Source of the DNA: Gammaproteobacteria bacterium
GTDB taxonomy: Bacteria; Pseudomonadota; Gammaproteobacteria; SZUA-229
Length of the DNA: 13,459 bases
Direction: 5' to 3'
NCBI GenBank assembly: GCA_029287815.1
Contig: JARFQK010000106.1
Location: 1 to 13,459, forward strand
Shown here in pieces: positions 7,364 through 13,459 of the stretch (positions are counted from its first letter, which is position 1; each line of letters starts with the position of its first letter). A program made the position numbers and the translations under genes. A model generated the notes under the pieces. That model was given only the letters and a program-made list of their open reading frames with translations, had not been told where the DNA came from and did no database searches.

Positions 7364-10300
7364 CACTGTTCGATTGAGTCGAGCCACGTCAGGCGGGCGC
7401 TGGAGGTAAACAGCAGGCCACTTTTTATCGCTCGCTCCGGCCAGAGCTGCTTTGCGCCTCTGCAATAAAGCCTCATTTGTTCTTCAAAGACTGTCGCGAG
7501 CTCATCAAGCTCAGCCGGATTGCGAACCTGATGCGTTTTGTAATCGATCAGCAGAATCTGGTTTTCACCGATGATCAAGCGGTCGATCTGGCCGTGAACA
7601 ATTCGGTTGTCGTGCCGGTACAACAACGGCATTTCATTCACCGCCTTGAGATCGCCAGCAGGCTTGAATATCAAAGCGAAGTCGCGGTGGTTCAATATGC
7701 TGTCCGCCTCGGCCAGCCAGCTGTCCAGGTCGGTCGGATCAAGCGCTGCTGATTCCTGCAGGATGCGCTGCTTTGTCTGTGCCAGTGTCAGCGCGGGTGT
7801 GCGGCTCATCAAATCGAGGGCGCGATGGATGACGATGCCACGCAGGGCGCCATCAGCCGCGTGCGTGGTGACATTGCCTGCCGTCTCATCGTGGATGCTG
7901 TGACTGGGTGCAATCAGTTGCTCTGTCGCGATACGGATGTGGATTGGATGCGTCAGACGGCTATCAACGGCAGCTAGAGGCTCGGCTTCAGCCGGTGCGC
8001 CTTGTTCGACGTCAATATCCTTGTATCGCCCTGTTTCATAGTGAAAGTCCCCGTCGACGTCAGGGGAAGCCAGTGTTTTCATGGCTGTTTCGATATATTC
8101 GTGCCAGCCCGAACGCTCTCTGCAGGCGCTGCCGGTGACCAAAAGGTACTGGCGTGCGCGCGTCACTGCGACATAAAGCAGGTTGAGCTCCTCGCGCTGT
8201 TGTGCCAGCTGTCTGCGTTCCAAGTTCGCGGCCGTTTTCTGATCGACGTCCTGTTTGCCGGTTATCAACTGAAAGCCAGTCGGTTTGTGGCTGTCGGCCG
8301 GCCATTCCACCAATGCGGCGTAGGCATTGTTGTGTTTGCCCTGATTGTCGCAATCGGCCAGGATAACGACTGGTGCCTCGAGCCCTTTGCTCGCGTGGAT
8401 GGTCATCAAGTTGACGCAGGATTGACCGTGAGTCACCGTCGGTTCATCCGGGCGACCATCGCTGTGTCCGCGAACGCTTCGCAGGTAGTGCAGGAAGTGG
8501 CTCAGGCTGGGGTAACGACCGCTATCGAGCTCCAGTGAGAGTTCATGAAAACGGTGCAGATTGGCGCGCACACGCTGTCGCTGCGATACCGGCACCGAGA
8601 AAACGTAACGCTGGATGATATTGCCCTCTGCGTAGATCCGGTCGAGTAAATCGTGAACAGGCATCGTGTCGGCCCTGCTGCGCCAGTCAGAAAGCAGGGT
8701 TGCAGCGCGCTTGAGCGGGTGTCCCGTTTCGAACCGTGTTGCCAGGTTGAGCAGGCGCTGGTACCAGTTTCCAGCATCATCCATTCGTGCGATGTCGGTC
8801 AGGTCAGTGTCGGTTGCCGCAAAGATTGGCGACTTCAGCACTTGGGCGATCGACAGATTGTTGAACGGTGTAATCAAGCTGTCCAGCAGTCTTTCCAGGT
8901 CCTGTATCTCCTGGTTGTCGAGAAGGCTTCCGCGCTGGCTGCCAGTGAATGGGATGCCGCGATCACGAAGGACGGATTCGTATACATTCATGTGCGTGCG
9001 ATTGCGGAGCAGAATCATGATGTCACGATATTCGATCGGGCGGATGCAACTGTGATCATTTTGGTCTTGTGCAGTAATCAAGGTTTGCGCGTCGATCATC
9101 TTTTCGATCTGATCTGCGATCAACATGGCTTCATCGAAGCGGGCGTTTCTGGTATTTTCCGGCCTGGGAGCCAACAGCGGATTTCTGAGTTCGAAGCATT
9201 CATCGTCGGCAGCTGGCTGTTCGTCTACAGAGTCTGGGGCGCTCAACGGAAACAATGAGACCCGTCCGGGAAGCTGTTCCAGGTGGGTGCTGTGTGCCAG
9301 AAATTCCGGCATCACAGGCTTGATCTGATCCTGGCGGAAGAGCGCATTCACAGTATCGATCACCGCTGGCGACGAGCGCCGGGATGCATCAAGGTGGACC
9401 TGTATGGCTGACATGTTCTGGGCCAGATAGTCGGATGCCCGTTGCTGCAATGCCGGGTTTGCACGCCTGAAACTGTAGATCGATTGTTTCTCATCACCGA
9501 CGATGAAAAAACTGCGTGGGCGCTCGTCAGATCCGGCCGCCATTTCTGCCAACAATGGTGTTATCAACTGCCATTGCGTTGGATTTGTATCTTGAAACTC
9601 GTCAATCAACACATGGTTGATGCGCTGGTCGATCTTGTATTGCACCCAATGTGCGTTGTCGGCTGCAGTCAACAGGCGGTAACAGTTCCACTCCAGATCA
9701 GTGAAGTCGAGAACGCGTTGCTCGCGTTTCAACTGTTGGTAGCGCTCGATATAGCGTTGACCTGCCCGATACCAGACCGCGTTCAATCGCAGCGCATGTG
9801 CGCGTTTTACCGATTCCAGTGTCTCCAGCATCGCGGCGCAGATACCGGCATGTAGATCGAGGTAGACCGCTTCGCCATCGCTGCCCATTTTGGCCGCCTG
9901 CACCTTGCTCGGTTTGCGTGCTCGAGGCGTTTGTCGGGTGGTCAGAAAAACCGGTTGCAGCAGGCTGAAGGCCTGGTCAGGCTGGCTGATCGCGTTTAAA
10001 GCCCGCTCAATATGTTGACATTGGCTCAGGTTGGTTTTGGTGGGGTGTCGAGAGGACAGGTCCGCAAAGCGTCGGAGTTGCTCGGTGCTGACCCGGGAGA
10101 AGAACTGGCGATAAGGGTCGGCCTGACTATCGATTTGCAGCTGCTTTTGCAGCCGCTCAGTGGCATAAGCCGCAGCATCTTCGCTGTGTTCGGTGAAGGC
10201 CCACCAGTCGCTGCGGTGGGTGAGCATGCTGTTGAGTGCGGCTCTCGTGTTGGCGGGGCCGTTACAGGCCTGCATCAAGACATCAAGATCATTTGCCAGT

Positions 10301-10809
10301 TTGCCCTGCGCGTCGCGGGTGGCCTCGGCAAAAAGTTCCTCCCAGGCCATTTGTTGTATCAGCGCAGTATTCTCCAGCAACTCGAAACCCGGAGTGATGC
10401 CCGCTTCTAGCGGAAAATGCGATAAAATATCCTGACAGAATGAATGAAAAGTCTGCAAGCGGACGGGGAAATTGGCGTGCATTGAATGCTCGTACAGGTC
10501 TCGTGATTTGGCGATGGTTTCTCTGGAATCGGCGCTGCCGGTTTGTAATAACAGTGTGGCTACGGTTTTATCATCTGCAGTCGCGAGCTGGTACAGACGT
10601 TCTTGCAGGCGCATCTGCATTTCTGCGGCCGCTTTTCGGGTGAATGTCAGCGCGAGTATGCTTGCCGGTTCTGCGTCAGCCAGCAACAGGCGTATGATTC
10701 GTGTGACCAGTAACCAGGTCTTGCCGGTACCCGCTGATGCCGATACGGTGGCATTCATGTCGGGCTGCGCTGCGGTCAGGCTATCGACAGGTCTGTTCGT
10801 TCGCGTCAT
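7360..10809 (-). CDS. addA: AddA/RecB-type UvrD-family helicase-nuclease
   Basis: This is an 1149-residue superfamily 1A helicase fused to a RecB-type nuclease, the architecture of AddA, which processes double-strand DNA ends for RecA-dependent repair. Helicase motifs are intact: Walker A ASAGTGKT (24-31), motif Ia LTFTRKAAAEM (54-64), Walker B VLIDEFQDTNP (400-410), motif III FIVGDEKQSIYSFRRA (435-450), motif V MTIHASKGLEAPVV (802-815) and motif VI LLYVAVTRAR (877-886). The C-terminal PD-(D/E)XK nuclease shows H995 (GIVIHRAL), E1059, D1076 (GQIDRL), D1089 and K1091 (LLIDYKTH) and Q1111/Y1115 (QMRLY), so nuclease activity is expected. AddB normally lies directly upstream, but here the next gene is divergent parE. 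The start ATG lacks a clear Shine-Dalgarno. A RecB subunit is less likely, as there is no recC or recD nearby and the length is closer to AddA. Confidence 0.88.
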   Translation of the reverse strand: MTRTNRPVDSLTAAQPDMNATVSASAGTGKTWLLVTRIIRLLLADAEPASILALTFTRKAAAEMQMRLQERLYQLATADDKTVATLLLQTGSADSRETIAKSRDLYEHSMHANFPVRLQTFHSFCQDILSHFPLEAGITPGFELLENTALIQQMAWEELFAEATRDAQGKLANDLDVLMQACNGPANTRAALNSMLTHRSDWWAFTEHSEDAAAYATERLQKQLQIDSQADPYRQFFSRVSTEQLRRFADLSSRHPTKTNLSQCQHIERALNAISQPDQAFSLLQPVFLTTRQTPRARKPSKVQAAKMGSDGEAVYLDLHAGICAAMLETLESVKRAHALRLNAVWYRAGQRYIERYQQLKREQRVLDFTDLEWNCYRLLTAADNAHWVQYKIDQRINHVLIDEFQDTNPTQWQLITPLLAEMAAGSDERPRSFFIVGDEKQSIYSFRRANPALQQRASDYLAQNMSAIQVHLDASRRSSPAVIDTVNALFRQDQIKPVMPEFLAHSTHLEQLPGRVSLFPLSAPDSVDEQPAADDECFELRNPLLAPRPENTRNARFDEAMLIADQIEKMIDAQTLITAQDQNDHSCIRPIEYRDIMILLRNRTHMNVYESVLRDRGIPFTGSQRGSLLDNQEIQDLERLLDSLITPFNNLSIAQVLKSPIFAATDTDLTDIARMDDAGNWYQRLLNLATRFETGHPLKRAATLLSDWRSRADTMPVHDLLDRIYAEGNIIQRYVFSVPVSQRQRVRANLHRFHELSLELDSGRYPSLSHFLHYLRSVRGHSDGRPDEPTVTHGQSCVNLMTIHASKGLEAPVVILADCDNQGKHNNAYAALVEWPADSHKPTGFQLITGKQDVDQKTAANLERRQLAQQREELNLLYVAVTRARQYLLVTGSACRERSGWHEYIETAMKTLASPDVDGDFHYETGRYKDIDVEQGAPAEAEPLAAVDSRLTHPIHIRIATEQLIAPSHSIHDETAGNVTTHAADGALRGIVIHRALDLMSRTPALTLAQTKQRILQESAALDPTDLDSWLAEADSILNHRDFALIFKPAGDLKAVNEMPLLYRHDNRIVHGQIDRLIIGENQILLIDYKTHQVRNPAELDELATVFEEQMRLYCRGAKQLWPERAIKSGLLFTSSARLTWLDSIEQC

Positions 10810-10817
10810 AGACTGAT

Positions 10818-10846
10818 AGCATAGGTGTAAGCTGAGCGGGTGTAAA
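10818..10846 (-). promoter_or_regulatory. candidate promoter for the AddA-like gene, nearly leaderless
   Basis: On the minus strand TTTACA (10846-10841) and TATGCT (10823-10818) are 17 bases apart. Transcription would start near 10811, only a couple of bases before the ATG at 10809, which would fit the absence of a ribosome binding site. The 107-base divergent gap to parE offers no better pair for this gene; for parE, TATAAA at 10907-10912 is too close to its ATG to be a normal -10 box. Not strongly supported. Confidence 0.3.
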
Positions 10847-10916
10847 TGACAACGGAGCCGCCGGCACCAGTCGGTAGAAAACCACGTTTAGAAGGGTTAA
10901 GCGGATTATAAAGAAT

Positions 10917-12800
10917 ATGAGTAGATACGATGCCTCAGCGATCGAGGTATTAACCGGACTTGAGCCGGTGCAAAAACGGCCGGGCATGTACACCGATACC
11001 GGTCGCCCCAATCATCTTGCACAGGAAGTTGTTGATAATAGCGTCGATGAGGCCATTTCTGGTCACGCTAGCGGGATCGAAATCGTTCTGTACAAGGATG
11101 GTTCTCTGTCGGTCAGTGACAACGGTCGCGGTATGCCAGTGGATAAGCATCCAGAAGAGGGCATTCCTGGGGTCGAGGTCATATTGACGCGGCTGCACGC
11201 TGGCGGCAAATTCTCCAACAAGAACTACCAGTTTTCCGGTGGCCTCCATGGCGTCGGCGTGTCTGTCGTCAATGCATTGTCGTCAAAACTGGAGGTTGAG
11301 GTCAAGCGCGATGGCGCTGCCTACGCGATGGCGTTCAAGAAGGGGCAAGTTACCTCGAAGCTGAGGAAGACCGGCACCGTCGGTAAACGTAACACCGGTA
11401 CATTCATTCGCTTTTGGCCGGACGAGAAATACTTTGATTCCGTCAATTTCTCTGTTCCGCGTCTCAAGCATGTTTTGCGTGCCAAGGCGGTTCTATGTCC
11501 AGGGCTGGAGGTCAGCTTTTTCGATGAGAAGAGCGGCGACAAACAAACCTGGTTTTATGAAGGCGGCTTGCAGGATTATCTGGGTGAGAGCCTTTACGAT
11601 AAAGAGACACTGCCGCTGGAGCCGTTCACCGATAGCATGGCGGGCAAGAATGAGGCCGTCGACTGGGCGGTAACCTGGCTGATCGATAGTGCTGAGATGG
11701 TGACCGAATCCTATGTCAATCTGATTCCAACGGCACAGGGGGGTACGCACGTCAACGGCTTGCGTAGTGGTTTGACCGATGCGCTGCGCGAATTCTGCGA
11801 ATTCAGAAGTCTGATACCTCGAGGCGTCAAGATTAGCCCAGAAGATGTCTGGGATCGGGTCTGTTATGTGCTTTCTGTCAAGCTCGAGGATCCACAGTTT
11901 TCCGGGCAAACCAAGGAGCGCCTGTCCTCACGAGAATGTGCAACCTTTGTTTCGGGTGTGGTCAAGGATTCATTCAGTTTATGGTTGAACCAGCACACCG
12001 ATGCCGGCGAAGCAATCGCGATGCTCGCGATCGAAAATGCACAAAAGCGTTTGCGTGCCGGGCGGAAGGTAGTCCGAAAAAAGGTTACATCAGGGCCGGC
12101 TTTACCCGGCAAGCTGGCGGACTGCACGTCGCAAGACACGGATCGAACCGAGATATTTCTGGTCGAGGGTGATTCTGCCGGCGGTTCAGCCAAACAGGCA
12201 CGCGACCGGGAATATCAGGCCATTATGCCGCTACGGGGCAAGATCCTGAACACTTGGGAGGTGTCGCCGGACCAAGTGCTGGCGTCACAGGAAGTGCACG
12301 ATATCTCGGTTGCACTGGGCGTGGAGCCGGGCTCGTCGGATATCAGCGGCTTGCGCTATGGCAAGGTCTGCGTTCTGGCAGATGCAGACTCCGATGGTTA
12401 TCACATTGCGACGCTGCTTTGCGCACTGTTCTTGCGCCATTTTCGACCCCTGGTCGACACCGGACACATCTATATCGCGGTCCCGCCACTGTACCGGATC
12501 GACGTTGGCAAAGAAGTTTTTTATGCGCTCGATGAGGCGGAAAAAGAAGGTGTGCTCGACAGTATCAGCGCTGAAAAAAAGAGGGGCAAGGTTCACGTGA
12601 CACGCTTTAAAGGCCTTGGTGAGATGAATCCGATGCAGTTGCGGGTCACAACAATGGCGCCGGACACCCGCAAACTGGTGCAACTGACTGTCGACCCGGG
12701 CGACAGGACCAATCAGATGCTGGACATGCTGCTGGGCCGAAAACGCGCACCCGACAGAAAAGCCTGGCTGGAAAAGAAAGGCGACCTGGCGGTAGTGTAG
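10917..12800 (+). CDS. parE: DNA topoisomerase IV subunit B (ParE)
   Basis: ParE is the ATPase subunit of topoisomerase IV, which with ParC decatenates daughter chromosomes and relaxes supercoils. The protein has 627 residues (E. coli 630) and is collinear with it from the start (IEVLTGLEPVQKRPGMYTDT, 9-28). The GHKL ATPase domain has E37 (AQEVVDNSVDEA), D68 (SDNGRGMPV) and the lid GGLHGVGVSVVNALS (108-122). The transducer domain covers about 220-390. The TOPRIM domain has E417 (LVEGDSAGGSAKQARDR) and D489, D491, D493 (DADSDG). The protein ends GRKRAPDRKAWLEKKG. The full-length N terminus fixes ATG 10917, although no good Shine-Dalgarno precedes it. It is divergent from the AddA-like gene, with parC 342 bases downstream; the gap carries a repeat array. 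Confidence 0.97.
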   Translation: MSRYDASAIEVLTGLEPVQKRPGMYTDTGRPNHLAQEVVDNSVDEAISGHASGIEIVLYKDGSLSVSDNGRGMPVDKHPEEGIPGVEVILTRLHAGGKFSNKNYQFSGGLHGVGVSVVNALSSKLEVEVKRDGAAYAMAFKKGQVTSKLRKTGTVGKRNTGTFIRFWPDEKYFDSVNFSVPRLKHVLRAKAVLCPGLEVSFFDEKSGDKQTWFYEGGLQDYLGESLYDKETLPLEPFTDSMAGKNEAVDWAVTWLIDSAEMVTESYVNLIPTAQGGTHVNGLRSGLTDALREFCEFRSLIPRGVKISPEDVWDRVCYVLSVKLEDPQFSGQTKERLSSRECATFVSGVVKDSFSLWLNQHTDAGEAIAMLAIENAQKRLRAGRKVVRKKVTSGPALPGKLADCTSQDTDRTEIFLVEGDSAGGSAKQARDREYQAIMPLRGKILNTWEVSPDQVLASQEVHDISVALGVEPGSSDISGLRYGKVCVLADADSDGYHIATLLCALFLRHFRPLVDTGHIYIAVPPLYRIDVGKEVFYALDEAEKEGVLDSISAEKKRGKVHVTRFKGLGEMNPMQLRVTTMAPDTRKLVQLTVDPGDRTNQMLDMLLGRKRAPDRKAWLEKKGDLAVV

Positions 12801-12815
12801 CCGCGGCGGCTTTTT
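12800..12815 (+). terminator. possible weak terminator directly after parE
   Basis: GCCG (12800-12803) pairs with CGGC (12807-12810) around a 3-base loop, followed by TTTTT. The stem is all G-C but only 4 bp, so it may be a weak terminator or an attenuator. It overlaps the last base of the parE stop codon. If functional, parC needs its own promoter. Confidence 0.3.
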
Positions 12816-12816
12816 C

Positions 12817-13109
12817 AACGCAAAGACGCAGAGGCGCAAAGGTCGCAAAAGAATTATTGGTATTCTGTGACGCAAAGGCGCAAAGGCCGCAAAAAAATTA
12901 TTGGTATTTTGTAACGCAAAGGCGCAGAGACGCAAAGCACGCAAAGGTTTTTTTGGTTTTTTGTGGACAGAGAGTACAGTATGTGGCGAACCTCGGCACG
13001 ACACGGCGATGCGATTGATGCCAGTAAAACGATTAACAATTGGAAGACATGACCGGCACCAAAACCCCAATAATCCTCTGCGCTCTTTGCGCCTCTGCGT
13101 CTTTGCGTT
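12817..13109. repeat. 293-bp repeat element with perfect 25-bp terminal inverted repeats
   Basis: The outer 25 bases at 12817-12841 and 13085-13109 are exact reverse complements. The element holds three direct copies, a central 91-base non-repetitive segment (12966-13056) and a fourth copy in inverse orientation (13057-13109). The transcript of this region could fold into a long stem between the inverted copy and any of the direct ones. There is no transposase, no obvious target duplication and no credible ORF. It fills most of the 342-base gap between parE and parC. I see no clear promoter in the central segment. Confidence 0.75.
12818..12965 (+). repeat. Three tandem copies of a CGCAAAG-octamer repeat between parE and parC
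   Basis: Three direct copies occur at 12818-12869 (52 bases), 12870-12913 (44) and 12914-12965 (52). Each copy starts with octamers of the form NCGCARAG and ends in an A/T-rich tail related to ATTATTGGTATTTTGT. Copy 2 is shorter by exactly one octamer. The same unit recurs inverted at 13057-13109. I recall similar CGCAAAG-rich intergenic repeats from many environmental bacterial genomes, where their translations (RPLRLCVFAL-like) are often mis-annotated as proteins; I regard this as non-coding. Confidence 0.85.
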
Positions 13110-13142
13110 AAAACCAACCGTGCATGAATACAGCGATAAATT

Positions 13143-13459
13143 ATGACCGATCAGACTGAAATCGACTTCGAGGGTATCGAAAAACAACCGCTTGCGGAGT
13201 TTACCGAGAAAGCCTACCTGGATTATTCCATGTACGTGATTCTCGATCGCGCCTTGCCTTATATCGGCGATGGGCTCAAGCCGGTGCAGCGGCGGATCAT
13301 TTATGCGATGTCCGAGCTGGGTTTGAGTGCGGCTTCAAAGCATAAGAAATCCGCGCGTACCGTCGGCGATGTGCTCGGTAAATATCACCCGCATGGGGAC
13401 AGTGCCTGTTACGAAGCGATGGTGTTGATGGCGCAGCCGTTTTCGTATCGCTATCCACT
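13143..13459 (+). CDS. parC: DNA topoisomerase IV subunit A (ParC), N-terminal part, cut by the window edge
   Basis: ParC is the DNA-cleaving subunit of topoisomerase IV, partner of ParE. The 105 visible residues start MTDQTEIDFEGIEKQPLAEF and contain the family N terminus EKAYLDYSMYVILDRALPYI (22-41), DGLKPVQRRIIYAM (43-56) and the winged-helix region GKYHPHGDSACYEAMVLMAQ (79-98). The residues aligned with E. coli S80 and E84 are S87 and E91, the quinolone-sensitive state. HPHGDSACYEAM rather than the GyrA pattern, together with adjacent parE, makes this ParC and not GyrA. The catalytic tyrosine lies beyond the window. ATG 13143 lacks a strong Shine-Dalgarno, but the upstream sequence is the repeat element and the start matches the expected N terminus. 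Confidence 0.95.
   Translation, partial: MTDQTEIDFEGIEKQPLAEFTEKAYLDYSMYVILDRALPYIGDGLKPVQRRIIYAMSELGLSAASKHKKSARTVGDVLGKYHPHGDSACYEAMVLMAQPFSYRYP

Noticed and set aside
8002..9258. Plus-strand ORFs of 178 and 201 residues inside the AddA-like gene
   Set aside because: They are antisense shadows of a fully motif-supported coding region and show no recognisable domain.
12817..13109. CRISPR array
   Set aside because: Copies are contiguous, the variable parts are themselves related, and the last copy is inverted; there are no unique regular spacers and no cas genes.
12285..13187. Minus-strand 300-residue ORF and shorter ORFs on both strands over the parE-parC gap
   Set aside because: They run through the CGCAAAG repeats (RPLRLCVFAL-type translations) and overlap parE or the parC start antisense. 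This is the usual false-gene pattern of these repeats.

Overview
The window reads as ordinary chromosomal DNA from a gammaproteobacterium. The evidence is the xerD-dsbC neighbourhood, the close match of ParE, ParC, XerD and GlgB to their Escherichia coli counterparts (GlgB even keeps the E. coli catalytic residue numbers) and the overall gene style. I cannot name the genus; a Chromatiales-like or other environmental lineage is a guess. I see no phage, plasmid, CRISPR array, rRNA or tRNA, and no credible new multi-gene system. The most unusual parts are repeats.

Layout from left to right. Bases 1-143 are AT-rich and carry an inverted repeat and a good sigma70-type promoter. This promoter drives a very basic histone H1-like gene (144-527), followed by a 60-residue coiled-coil gene (563-745) and a strong intrinsic terminator (817-845). 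Next come xerD (947-1870) and, after a 227-base gap with a candidate promoter, dsbC (2098-2832), both on the plus strand. dsbC ends in a perfect 26-bp palindrome that looks like a REP sequence, then a small terminator that overlaps the stop codon of the convergent gene glgX. On the minus strand, a large AddA/RecB-type helicase-nuclease (10809-7360), glgB (7220-5046) and glgX (5041-2900) lie head to tail; glgB and glgX are 4 bases apart. Divergent from the helicase are parE (10917-12800) and the start of parC (13143 to the window edge), separated by 342 bases that hold an array of CGCAAAG-type octamer repeats with a terminal inverted copy.

How the genes work together. GlgB adds and GlgX removes alpha-1,6 branches of glycogen, and they are probably translated in tandem. 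ParE and ParC form topoisomerase IV, and XerD is one of the two recombinases that resolve chromosome dimers at dif, so both systems serve chromosome segregation. The helicase-nuclease is a double-strand-break processing enzyme whose usual AddB partner is not next to it. The histone-like protein probably binds DNA non-specifically. DsbC is the periplasmic disulfide isomerase.

Limits: calls rest on motif recognition and translation only. No database search, folding or promoter calculation was run.
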